From positions 593,501 through 657,500 of the forward strand of contig NW_027526484.1 in the NCBI RefSeq assembly GCF_052857255.1: a stretch of 64,000 nucleotides of DNA. Direction: 5' to 3'. Source of the stretch: Amblyomma americanum (lineage: Eukaryota > Arthropoda > Arachnida > Ixodida > Ixodidae). Positions 34,221 to 44,206 of this stretch are shown in pieces. The notes below the pieces were generated by a model. The model had not been told where the DNA came from, searched no databases, and saw only the letters and a list, made by a program, of their open reading frames with translations. The position numbers were made by a program, and so were the translations under genes. Position 1 is the first letter of the stretch. Every line of letters starts with the position of its first letter.

Positions 34221-34229
34221 ATATATATA

Positions 34230-34275
34230 TTCTCTCTGAACAAGAATGGTCCCCAATCGATCGAAACGTCAGTTC
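34230..34275 (+). ncRNA. Degenerate hammerhead-like motif (PLE tail remnant)
   Basis: CTCTGAACAAGAATGGTCC is followed by CCAATCGATCGAAACGTC. A CTGA start, a short stem and GAAAC are present, but the GATGA core is changed. It lies between the LTR end and a TA tract. Confidence 0.3.
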
Positions 34276-34310
34276 TTAAGCGTGCGTCAGTATACCTAAA
34301 CACACATATG

Positions 34311-34316
<6 letters not shown>

Positions 34317-34381
<65 letters not shown>
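34317..34381. repeat. (TA)n microsatellite, insertion site of a Ty3/gypsy element
   Basis: A TA tract directly abutting the LTR that starts at 34382. Confidence 0.9.
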
Positions 34382-34384
<3 letters not shown>

Positions 34385-34539
34385 CACGCGTGAATGCGGT
34401 GATCCCTGAAGACAGGAACGCAGGATCCGACGAACGTCTGCACCACAGCTCAAGATCGCTGACACCTCCGCTTCCTCTTCTTCGAGACGGCGCGTGATTC
34501 AGGTCAGCGCTAAGTGAAAATGCGGAATGCACTGTGTCA
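34382..34539 (-). repeat. 3' LTR of the canonical Ty3/gypsy element
   Basis: It pairs with 39654-39810. Next to it, CTGGCCCCCGG is the minus-strand purine tract. Confidence 0.9.
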
Positions 34540-34650
34540 CTGGCCCCCGGAAAAAAAGAGCATCGTCCCGATGCGTAGCCGGCGTGTTGAAAAAAAAAAG
34601 TTCACCAAGGGAAGTTCACGTGTTGTGCGGCCGTATGTCCAGCTCTAGCG

Positions 34651-35700
34651 CTACCGCTCGTGGTAAGGCTTGAGGCGGACAACGTGTACCACCTCAGGGT
34701 GCTGGGAGTGCCGAGTCTTCTGAAAGCCGTCAGGAACGACCTCATAGTTCAGGTCTCCAAGTGGCCTGATGATTTTGTAAGGTCTAAAATACCGGCAGAG
34801 GAGCTTTTCGCTAAGTACGCGTCGGCGAATGGGAAACCAGACCCACACACGGTCTCCTGATGGGTACCGAGCATCACGGCGTCGGAGGTTATAGTGTTGG
34901 GCATCTCGGCATTGTTGGTCGAGAATCCTCACCCTGGCCAGCTGACGAGCCTCTTCAGCGAGGTGCAGGAAGGTGTGAAGATCCGCATTCGGGTCGATGT
35001 CGTCCACATGCGGTAACATGGCGTCTAGCATCGTGGTCACGTCGCGGCCGTAAACGAAACGGAACGGTGGCATGGTTGTCGTTTCCTGAACGGCCATATT
35101 GTATGCAAAGGTGACGTATGGGAGCACTTCGTCCCAAGTTTTGTGCTTAACGTCGACATACATGGAGAACATGTCACCTAGCGTTTCGTTTAAGCGTTCC
35201 GTTAAACCGTTCGTCTGAGGGTGGTAGGATGTCGTCCTTCGGTGGTCTGTATGACTGTGGAGTAAAATCTGCTGCAGGAGGTCAGCCATGAAAGCTGTAC
35301 CCCTGTCGGTGATTAGGGTCTCCGGGGCACCGTGTCGCAAAACGATCTGATGGATGAAAAATTTTGCTACGTCAAGGGCTGTGGCACTTGGCAGAGCTGA
35401 TGTTTCTGCGTATCGGGTCAGATAGTCAGTTGCCACGATGACCCACTTGATTCCCGATTGAGAAAGGGAATGGGCCCAGCATGTCCATCCCGATCTGCTG
35501 GAAAGGCCGCGATGGTGGTGCTATAGGCTTTAAGAATCCAGCAGGTTTTGTTGAGGGCGCTTTGCGACGCTGACAGCCTCGGCACGTTCTGACGTAGTGT
35601 GTAACGTCCGAATGAAGGCGGGGCCAGTAATACTTCTCTTTGATTCTTTCAAGCGTGCGGGCTACACCCAAATGTCCAGAAGTCGGTTCATCGTGTGAAG
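34651..35700 (-). pseudogene. Integrase of the canonical Ty3/gypsy element
   Basis: The zinc-binding part is at the end of the upstream frame (ASHDEPTSGHLGVARTLERI ... CRGCQRRKAP, about 35700-35560). The catalytic core follows after a frameshift near 35430: ATDYLTRYAET, then LITDRGTAFMADLL, then PQTNGLTERLNETL, giving Asp, Asp and Glu. The C-terminus has the GPY/F-like region (YKIIRPLGDLNYEVV) and ends VVRLKPYHER. No chromodomain is seen. Confidence 0.85.
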
Positions 35701-36374
35701 CTTGAAGGATTTCGTCCCTTAGGCTCGTCGGTATAACAATAAGGTATTGCTGATTGTTTGCGACGAAATTTTTCTTTACGAGGACACCATGGCGAACGCA
35801 GAGAGACCCTACCGAGCGCTTGAAAGCCTTCGGGGCAGTCGGGCGGGTCCCGTTAAGAAACTCAATGAGGTCGCGAAGTTCTGGGTCGGCGTATTGTTTG
35901 TCAGCAAGGCTGGTTGCACTGATCGCCTTTAAGGTGATGTCGTCGTCGTAGTTTCCGTCCTCCGTTGGGGATTCGACGGGGGCACGCGAGAGGCAATCGG
36001 CATCCGAGTGTTTCCGGCCCGACTTGTACGCCACTGTCATGTCGTATTCTTGGAGGCGCAGACTCCATCTGACAAGGCGGGCTGATGGATCTTTGAGGGT
36101 CGCAAGCCAACACAAGGCATGATGGTCCGTAACTACAGTAAAACGTTTTCCATAAAGGTAGGGTCGAAATTTCGACGTCGCCCGCACGATCGCTAAACTC
36201 TTTCTTAGTTGCTGAGTAGTTAGCTTCAGCGCGAGACAAAGAGAGGCTGGCGTAAGCGATGACTCGCTCTCGACTGCTGTGGATTTGAACCAGAACGGCA
36301 CCCAGGACTACGTTGCTTGCGTCAGTATGAAGCTCCGTATCTGCGTTTTCGTCGAAGTGAGCCAGAACTGGAGG
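35700..36374 (-). pseudogene. RNase H of the canonical Ty3/gypsy element
   Basis: Minus-strand frames read [14 protein letters not shown] (broken) and then [20 protein letters not shown] and [11 protein letters not shown], the standard gypsy RNase H and its linker to integrase. A frameshift near 36240-36180 splits it. Confidence 0.8.
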
Positions 36375-37290
36375 TCATTGCAGGTGGCGTTGAAGAGTTT
36401 CAAATGCTTGTGCTTGAGGGGCATCCCACGTGAAAGGCGTGTCTGTCCTTGTCAAACGCGTCAGGGGCTCGGCGATTTGAGCGAAATCTTTCACAAAGCG
36501 ACAGTAGTAGGCACATAATCCTAGAAAGCGGCGGACTTCCTTTTGGTCCTGCGGTGGAGGGAAATTGGCAATAGCATTGGTTTTGTCCGGGTCCGGCCGA
36601 ACTCCCTCGCAACTGACGACGTGACCAAAGAACTTTAGCTCAGTGTAAGCAAAGCGGCATTTCTCATTTTTTAACGTTAGCCCAGAAGACTTCATGGCTT
36701 GCAGCACAACTTCAAGGCGCCGAAGGTGCTCCTCGAAAGTTGGGGCGAACACACAACGTCATCAAGGTAGACGAGGCATGTCTGCCACTTCAGGTCTGCC
36801 AGAACTGTGTCCATCAGCCGTTGGAACGTCGCCGGTGCAGAGAACAAACCAAATGGCATTGCCTTAAACTCATAGAGCCCCTCCGTAGTAAACAATGCGG
36901 TTTTTTCTCGGTCCCGTTCATCTACTTCGATTTGCCAATATCCTGATTTGAGGTCCATGGATGAGAAATATTTTGCATAGCAGAGGCGATCGACAGCATC
37001 GTCGATTCGAGGAAGGGGATAAACATCTTTTTTAGTTACTTTGTTTAGGCGACGGTAGACCACACAAAACCGCAGTGTACCATCTTTTTTCTTCACGAGG
37101 ACGACAAGTGCCGCCCAGGGACTGCGAGAGGGCTGAATGACGTCGTCTCGAAGCATCTTCTTAACTTTACGGCTGATTGCGGCGCGTTCCGTGGAAGACA
37201 CGCGGTAAGGTGACTGTCTGAGAGGGTGCACGGCGTCATCCGTAATTATCCGATGCTTGGCCAAGTGTGTTCTGCCGACGCGGGAAAAAG
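36375..37290 (-). pseudogene. Reverse transcriptase of the canonical Ty3/gypsy element
   Basis: It reads LVVLVKKKDGTLRFCVVYRR, then YPLPRIDDAVDRL, FSSMDLKSGYWQIEVDE, MPFGLFSAPATFQRLMD and catalytic CLVYLDDVVCS. After a frameshift near 36700 it continues with FGHVVSCEGVRPDPDK and FLGLCAYYCRFVKDF. All core RT motifs are present with the YLDD box. A TAG just upstream (about 37290) separates it from the protease frame. Confidence 0.9.
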
Positions 37291-37291
37291 T

Positions 37292-38122
37292 CTAGAAGGT
37301 ATCGCCGTACCCCTGGAGAAGAGTTTCTACTTGGCCTCCCTGCTGCGGCGAAAGTGCGGGGTTAATGTCGTACTGGAAGTCGGGAACCCCGGTGTGAACT
37401 TCTGTTGACGACACCATGGCAAGACTGGGAGCTCGTCGAATGTCGGCGATACCATGAACGTGGGCCACAGTAGTCCGAAGGCTAAGATGTTGGTGCTCAC
37501 TGCCAAAATTCGTAAGCAGGACTTTGGTTTCTCTGTTTTCGAGGTAAACGACCCCTCTGGCGACCGCAAGGCACCGGTCGAAAAGCATAATTGGTTTGCT
37601 TTCGACGACACCTTCAAACTTTCGCAGCGTCTTCGCGCCGACAGAGACCACAACGCTCGAACGGGGTGGAATGGTGACGTCATCAAGGATGGAAAGAGCC
37701 GCGGGACGTTCGAAAGCACTGTGGGTTACGTTGTCGGTGGAGAACGTCACTGACTTCGATTTAAGGTCAATGCCCGCGCCATTTTCTGTCAAAAAATCCA
37801 TTCCGAGGGTTACGTCCCGGGAACACTGGTCGAGTACGACGAAGGTGGCCAGGTACGTGTCCTCTTCGATGGTTAATCGTGATGTGCACGTGCCAGCTGG
37901 GGCGATCAAATGACCCCCGGCAGTACGAAGCTGTGGGCCCGTCCAAGGTGTGGTCACCTTTTTCAGAGTCGCGGCAAAAGGTCCACTGATTACCGAGTAG
38001 TCGGCGCCGGTGTCCACAAGTGCGGTAACGTCGGTACCGTCGATTGAAATGTTCAGATCAGCAGTTGTAGTCGTAGGTGTACGGGAACGTCGCGGAGTCC
38101 GCTCACGGCTGCGGTGCGGCAC
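37292..38122 (-). CDS. Aspartic protease region of the canonical Ty3/gypsy element
   Basis: An open frame of 276 codons contains VTALVDTGADYSVISG, with the catalytic DTG intact, and VTLGMDFLTENGAGI, the matching second motif. The protease domain occupies about residues 25-135 and the remainder leads to RT. It would normally be part of a polyprotein; the start given is simply the first Met. The frame ends at a single TAG, after which RT continues in the same frame. Confidence 0.85.
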   Translation of the reverse strand: MPHRSRERTPRRSRTPTTTTADLNISIDGTDVTALVDTGADYSVISGPFAATLKKVTTPWTGPQLRTAGGHLIAPAGTCTSRLTIEEDTYLATFVVLDQCSRDVTLGMDFLTENGAGIDLKSKSVTFSTDNVTHSAFERPAALSILDDVTIPPRSSVVVSVGAKTLRKFEGVVESKPIMLFDRCLAVARGVVYLENRETKVLLTNFGSEHQHLSLRTTVAHVHGIADIRRAPSLAMVSSTEVHTGVPDFQYDINPALSPQQGGQVETLLQGYGDTF

Positions 38123-38479
38123 CAGGCGGTTTCGTTGCGGCGAAGAATTGATGCGGCGAGGCGTGTTATCGGTCTGGTGATCGTCGGTTCGTCGTATAAG
38201 CGGTCGGTCATGTTTGTGCAGCAGTGGAGGATCTTGGACATGTCGCAGGTGAGCAACCTTGCCCCCAAAGGTTGCCGCTTCTAGTTTTCCCGACGGGGAC
38301 TAGGAGACCTTCCACGCGAAATTTCGGCGGAAAAACGTCGCGGAGACGAGAAACGACGTGGAGACGGCGACCGGGCATAGCAGTGTGGTGCTTCGGGTGT
38401 CGCGGCCAGGTAATCGCTTATTTCTGGAGGCCATTGACCACGCTGCGGTCGGGGCGCATCGACACGATATCCCTGCAGA

Positions 38480-39677
38480 CCCATACGTCGGTAACGACAG
38501 TTGCGGTAGACGTGACCGGGCCCGCCGCAGTGATAGCACAGAGCGCGATAATCGGCGGTACACCAGACGTCGCTCTACCGAGGGAGAACCTGAGAAGGGT
38601 GTGGTTGGCGGTGAATGTGGCCAGGTGCATCCGGGCGACTTGGAGGCGGCGGTGGACGGCGAACGGCTGCGGCGTACATCATCATCTGGGGTGTTGTGTT
38701 CGGGTGAAGAGGGGCTGGCGGCGTGAACGCCTGTTGGACCTCTTCCCGAATAATGTCCGAAATGGAAGAAACTTGCGGCGACTCCGGGGCTGGAAAGAGC
38801 TTTTGAACCTCTCCGCGTACTACGGTTCGGATGGTTTCCCGAGGGATGTCGTGGCTAGAAGCATCGACACCGCTGGTAGACATCAGCGACGGCGGACGCT
38901 CGTTCTGTCTGGATCTCATGTCGAGCATCTTTTCCATCGTAGTGGCTCCGGAAACAAATTCGGCGACCGTTTTGGGCGGGCTTCGAGCTAACCCAGCGAA
39001 GATCTGCTCCTTGATGCCCCTCATAAGAAAACGCAGCTTCTTCTCTTCGGACATGTTGGGATCAGCCCGGCGGAAGAGCTTCGCCATGTCCTCGGAGTAA
39101 ACGAGGACGGTCTCATTTGGTAGTTGGACGCGTGTCTGGAGGAGCAGCTCGGAACGTTCTTTCCTGAGGACGGTGGTAAAAGCCTGCAAAAACTGAAGGA
39201 GCCCCATGTTGTTATTGTGGCTTCTCGGTTCTCAAACCAAATACGAGCTGCACCCTCCAGTGAAAAAAACACGTGCTGCAGCTTCGAGTTGTCAGCCCAC
39301 CTGTTGTATTGGGCTATGCTCTCGAACTTCTCGAGCCAGTTCTCCGGGTCCTCACCTGGGAAACCTTGAAAGGTGGGTGGTTCGCGTGGCTGCTGCAGCA
39401 CGACAGACGGCAAAGAGATGGCATCCGGCATACTGACGGGGGTGTTTGTGGGCACTGATGGTCTCGCTGAGGTCAGTTTCCTGGCGGTCGGACGAGACTG
39501 CAGAGGCCCGAACTCTGGTTGCAGTCCTTGCAGCCGCCGGCTACTTTGATGGGTGGGCGTAACTTCGACTCTCAAGGTGTCAAGCGGGCTGGAGTCCCGG
39601 CTTCTTGGAGGGGTCCTGAGCATGGGGTGCACTACCCAGCACCTCCACCAAACTGTCACGCTGAATGCGGTGATCAC
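38480..39677 (-). pseudogene. Gag of the canonical Ty3/gypsy element, frameshifted
   Basis: Capsid-like sequence PPTFQGFPGEDPENWLEKFE and SLEGAARIWFENRE is followed, after a frameshift near 39200, by a second frame with FTTVLRKERSELLLQTR and PNMSEEKKLRFLMRGIKEQI. A proline-rich part and a zinc knuckle (CYHCGGPGHVYRNC, 38538-38497) close it. Confidence 0.85.
39636..39651 (-). other. Primer-binding site of the canonical Ty3/gypsy element
   Basis: On the minus strand TGGTGGAGGTGCTGGG lies two bases after the 5' LTR and begins with TGG. The primer tRNA is not identified. Confidence 0.6.
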
Positions 39678-39810
39678 TGAACACAGGAACGTAGGATCCG
39701 ACGAACGTCTGCACCACAGCTCAAGATCGCTGACACCTCCGCTTCCTCTTCTTCAAGACGGCGCGTGCTTCAAGTCAGCGCTAAGCGAAAAGGCGGAATG
39801 CACTGTGTCA
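39654..39810 (-). repeat. 5' LTR of the canonical Ty3/gypsy element
   Basis: It pairs with 34382-34539 and is followed by the ATAT duplication (39811-39814). Confidence 0.9.
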
Positions 39811-40088
39811 ATATATAGCAGACAAGGAACATGAAATGAGGGCCTCGTTTGACAAACATGTGAAGGAAACAAACAATCACCGAATCCAAAGTGCCTAGAG
39901 GAATATCCATTTTTTTTTATTTGTAGTGCTGATGAACGTGACAATAGTACATACATTAATCTGTCGCTTAAAGAAAATTGCTTATAGCGCATATTACTTA
40001 TATAAAAAACCATGCCGCCGATGGGATCCGAACCTACGACCTCGGAATATCGCGCCAGGTGCTCTACCAACTCAGCTACGGCGACGGC
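39811..40088 (-). repeat. tRNA-derived SINE (family A, copy 3)
   Basis: Same body and tRNA-like head as at 31520-31761 (B box GGTTCGGATCC, A box GCTGAGTTGGTAGAGCACC). Its TA tail is interrupted by the Ty3/gypsy insertion. Confidence 0.75.
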
Positions 40089-40655
40089 TGTCCAACCTGC
40101 TGCTTACGTGGGTAGTGCCTACCTCGCAACTGTTATATATCTGATGAACTAAAGCGGCTGTTTGGGCTTGTTGGTCAGTGAACATGGTAAAAGAATGCAG
40201 CGCGAAAAAAACAAGGACGAACAGAAGTGGACCGGACAGGGCGCTGACTACCAACACATTTATTCAGAAAGATGAGCAGCTTATATAACGCAGTCCAACA
40301 CCCACGTGATCAAGAAAATAGCAAACGCGTTCAACTATCTAATACAAAAAACAAAACGAAGTACACAATATCAAAGTGATAAAACCGAGAGGACCACGAC
40401 GAACCGTAAGGTGCACGCATGGAAAATGATCAGTCAGCGACCTTTGCCGCCAATGCAGCACGAGGCAAAACGTAAACGAAAATAACACTATAGTCACCGA
40501 ACACTAAGTAAAAGACGAAGCTAAAAGCAGGGTCGGGGCCAAACGCATAACAAAACAATACAAAACGCAACGCAAAAGCTGAGTCAACCGTTCACAGTCA
40601 AACTGAGTCAAAAAAGTTGAAAGTTCTCTAGAACAAGAATTAAAAGCAGACGTGT

Positions 40656-41369
40656 TTATAGTGGGCCTAGAAAACTGGACTCCTTGTCTGTAATTAAAAT
40701 TGAAGGCGTGCTGACGCACTTGTCTCCAGCTTTGGCTATCATCCTTGCCTCAATGATGACCCTTTCAATTTCTGTCCGCGCCCGTGCTCTGACAACCGTG
40801 CGCGTGTGACATGGTACGCACCCTTTGCAAGACTTGCAATGGTCGTCCAGGTGCCCGCCGCTTTTGTTACGGACCCTCCGGCGGTGTTCAAACAATCTCT
40901 CGTTGAGACACCTGCCGGTTTGCCCAATATACACGCGTCCACACTTCAAGGGAATCTCGTAAATGACACATGTAGCACAATGTGTGAGTGGTTCTACATG
41001 TCTAATAGGGCAAACCTTTTTCTTCTGCTTTGTCAGCAGTGTACACGCTCGTGACAATTTGCACGGGGCTGAGAAGACAAGGTTTACGTTGTTTCTTTTT
41101 GCAACCTTCTTTAAATTGTGAGACAGCTTGTGAAGATACGGGATGACGGCCAAGGGAGGTCGTCTGGCCTGTTCTAGCTTGCCTGCGTCTTTGCCTTGCA
41201 CTTTCAATTTCTGGAGAAGAGTCTCTAAAACGCTACTCACTAGTGTTGGTGAGTAGCCAGCACTGTAAAGACGTTGCACTTGGTTGTTAACACTGCTTTG
41301 CATCGTATGGGGACAGCTTTTTGTGAGCGCTGCCTGGATGGCAGAAGAAACAATGCCTCGCTTGATCAA
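40656..41369 (-). pseudogene. PLE copy A: C-terminal GIY-YIG endonuclease part
   Basis: A frame of 237 codons (first Met at 41369, after the break near 41555) reads LIKRGIVSSAIQAAL, a basic linker, then ATCVIYEIPLKCG and VYIGQTGRCLNERLFEHRRR. This is the GIY-YIG nuclease motif, with a cysteine/histidine cluster (HLDDHCKSCKGCVPC) after it. It ends SSFLGPL. Such nucleases provide target cleavage in Penelope-like elements. Confidence 0.85.
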
Positions 41370-41508
41370 TTTCGAGTGAGCGCTGTCATGCGGAAGAAGA
41401 CCTTTCTTAGAGCGAGGGTTGTACGTCCAACAGAGGTGGGTTTGTTTAAAACTAAAAGTACGTCCAAAAACTGAACGTCCTTGCCTCTCGGCGGTTCACA
41501 TGTAAAGT

Positions 41509-42541
41509 TCAGTCCCCCAAAATGGGATTTGAAAAGGGCGACAATTTGACACTCTCCACAGAACCAGGTGGGCAACTTCTGAGGACGATCATAAAATCAT
41601 CCACATACCGGAAGACCAAATGGACCACATCACCCGGGAGAACCTGGCTAATGCGCTTATCGGCTGCCGCCAGGTAGATATCACACAGGACTGGCGCGAT
41701 TGATGACCCGATGCATGCGCCATTCTTTTGCACGAAGTACTGACCGCTGTACTGAACAACAGTAGATTCAAGGTAGAACTGAAGAAGGCGAAGGAAATTG
41801 TCGCTACTCACACCCGAGCTGCTCTGGAAACGCACTTCACCCGACTGTTGGATCACGTCGCGCACCGCTGCGTATAGACCACCGTGCGGAACGGAATAAA
41901 ACAAGTCTTCAACGTCAATTGTAAAGCCAGTCGTGGCGTCTGAACTGCCTTTGAATCACTGTAACACCTCAGACGAGATCCTTACCAGAAAAGGGTCATC
42001 TAAAGGTAGGCCATTCAAGTGGCGTTGTAGGTAGGCACCAACTTCAGCCTGCCACGTACCTCTTTCCGAGATGATGGTCCTCAGAGGGCAGTCAGGCTTA
42101 TGGGTTTTGCCTGTGAAGAACACTTCCAAGAAGCAGTCTCGGGCATTTTCTGCCGATGATCTTATTCTATCGAGATGGAAACTTGTCAGTAGCTTCAAAG
42201 CCAAAGTTTTCTGTCTGCTGGGCCGGAATTGAACCTTCTTGAAATTCTTTTCGAGCGCTACCTCAGCCTTCTCCTTGTACAAGTGGTTAGGGAGGATGAC
42301 AAATCCGCCTTCTTTGTCGCTTTGCACAGCCATATGTTTTCCCTCCTTGAGGCGTTTAGCAATGGACACGATGGGAGGCTTAGCATGCGTGAGCGAGGCC
42401 CCACAGCGACGTAGAACATCGATGCCATCCCCAATGACTCGTGCCTTGTCTTGCTCTGGTACTAGTTGTGCCATCTGCCGCACCATAGCCAGGAGCTGGT
42501 ACTTGTTTGAAGGTGGCTGAAAGCTGAATTTGGGACCCTTC
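41509..42541 (-). pseudogene. PLE copy A: reverse transcriptase part
   Basis: From 42541 the frame reads KGPKFSFQPPSNKYQLLAMV, EGGFVILPNHLYKEKAEVAL, CFLEVFFTGKTHKPDCPLR and RTIISERGTWQAEVGAYL. After an in-frame TGA it continues with FTIDVEDLFYSVPHGGLYAA, CIGSSIAPVLCDIYLA and FRYVDDFMIVLRS. These are the PLE reverse transcriptase motifs with an intact YVDD. Confidence 0.85.
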
Positions 42542-44206
42542 GCCTTCTTCAGTTCTACCTTGAATTTACTGTTGTTCAGTACAGCGGTCAGTACTTCGTG
42601 CAAGCAAAACGCAGCCATAACCTGCGTGAACCTCATCGCTATTTCTTTTTGCAAGGCCAGGATCCTCTCGTTCCATATCAAAAAGAAAATTGTGCCGTTC
42701 GAAGTGCGAGTGTTGTTCGGCCCTGTGGAGCCGTCTTGGGGGCATGTTCGGCGTATGTGCAAGATTCTGAAGTCAGAACTCTGGAGACAAGTGCGTCTTT
42801 TCCAAGTCTGGCTAGGTGTGTTCGCGCCCCAGAGGCCACATTCGACGGAGGTGAGCTGCAGATATTATGAGTACAAAAAGCTCGCAGCGCAATCGGCTGA
42901 ATTCCTATGGCACCAGTACCGTCTGCGCCTTCCAGAAAGGAAGAAGGAAGTGAAGTCGTCTACGACCAACGTCACCGTTCTCGGAGGTGCATGCATCTCG
43001 TCTAAGGACTTGAAGGTCCTACAGAAGGGTCCCAAATTCAGCTTTCAACCACCTTCAAACAAGTACCAGCTCCTGGCTATGGTGCGGCAGATGGCACAAC
43101 GAGTACCAGAGCAAGACAAGGCACGAGTCATTGGGGATGGCGTCGATGTTCTACGTCGCTGTGGGGCCTCGCTCACGCATGCTAAGCCTCCCATCGTGTC
43201 CATTGCTAAACGCCTCAAGGAGGGAAACCTTATGGCTCTGCAAAGCTACAAAGAAGGCGGATTTGTCATCCTCCCTGACCACTTGTACAAGGAGAAGGCT
43301 GAGGTGGCGCTCGAAAAGAATTTCAAGAAGGTTCAATTCCGCCCCAGCAGACAGAAAACTTTGGATTTGAAGCTACTGACAAGTTTCCATCTCGATAGAA
43401 TAAGATCATCGGCCGAAAAGGCCCGAGACTGCTTCTTGGAAGTCTTCTTCACAGGCAAAATCCATAAGCCTGACTGCCCTCTGAGGACCATCATCTCGGA
43501 AAAAGGTACGTGGCAGGCTGAAGTTGGTGCCTACCTACAACGCCACTTGAATGGCCTACCTTTAGATGACCCTCTTCTGGTAAGGAACTCGTCTGAGGTG
43601 TTACAGCGATTCAAAGGCAGTTCAGACGCTACGACTGGCTTTACAATTGACGTTGAAGATTTGTTTTATTCCGTTCCGCACGGTGGTCTATACGCAGCGG
43701 TGCGCGACGTGATCCAACAGTCGGGTGAAGTGCGTTTCCAGAACAGCTCGGGTGTGAGCAGCGACAATTTCCTTCGCCTTCTTCAGTTCTACCTTGAATC
43801 TACTCTTGTTCAGTACAGCGGTCAGTACTTCGTGCAAATGAATGGCGTATGCATCGAGTCATCAATCGCGCCAGTCCTGTGTGATATCTACCTGGCGGCA
43901 GCCGATAAGCGCATTAGCCAGGTTCTCCCGGGTGATGTGGTCCATTCGGTCTTCCGGTATGTGCATGATTTTATGATCGTCCTCAGAAGTTGCCCACCTG
44001 GTTCTGTGGAGCGTGTCATTCTTGAAATTGTCGCCCTTTTCAAATCCCATTTTGGGGGCTTAACTTTACCTGTGAACCGCCGAGAGGCAAGGATGTTCAG
44101 TTTTTGGACGTACTTTTTAGTTTTGAACAAACCCACCTCTGTTGGACGTACAACCCTCGCTCTAAGAAAGGTCTTCTTCCGCATGACAGCGCTCACTCGA
44201 AATTGA
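42530..44206 (+). pseudogene. PLE copy B: N-terminus and reverse transcriptase
   Basis: The open frame of 558 codons is not a natural protein over its whole length. Its first 60 or so codons lie in the spacer, and its last 40 or so are out of frame. The genuine part runs from about 42720 (LFGPVEPSWGHVRRMCKILK) through KGPKFSFQPP, FFTGKIHKPDCPLR, FTIDVEDLFYSVPHGGLYAA and FRYVHDFMIVLRS. The third residue of the catalytic box is His in place of Asp, which should abolish polymerase activity. Confidence 0.8.
42542..43023. other. Chimeric spacer between the two PLE copies
   Basis: Bases 42542-42602 are a stray copy of the RT segment found at about 43778-43838, in the same direction as copy B. From about 42720 to 43023 lies what looks like the N-terminal coding region of copy B (VRRMCKILKSELWRQVRLFQ ... 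GGACISSKDLKVLQKGPKF). The origin of 42603-42720 is unknown. Confidence 0.6.

Larger units (their letters stand above)
34382..39810 (-). mobile_element. Ty3/gypsy LTR retrotransposon, canonical gene order
   Basis: A 5.43 kb element with short LTRs (34382-34539 and 39654-39810, about 158 bp, TGTCAC...GTGTCA) and a 4-bp duplication ATAT. On the minus strand: primer site, Gag, protease, RT, RNase H, integrase, purine tract and 3' LTR. It sits in the TA tail of a family A SINE (39811-40088). The frames are nearly open, with a few breaks: one stop between protease and RT, and frameshifts in Gag, RT/RNase H and integrase. The LTRs differ at only a handful of positions, so insertion is fairly recent. 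Confidence 0.9.
40181..42541 (-). mobile_element. Penelope-like element, copy A (5'-truncated)
   Basis: It encodes RT and GIY-YIG endonuclease in three frames on the minus strand, followed by a 3' UTR ending near 40181. It is the inverted partner of 43024-45443, with few differences. Copy A has the catalytic YVDD box but carries a TGA (41958-41956) where copy B has CGA, and a small deletion near 41555 that shifts the frame. Confidence 0.85.

Noticed and set aside
38224..38991. 255-codon plus-strand ORF
   Set aside because: It is the antisense shadow of the Gag gene of the Ty3/gypsy element.
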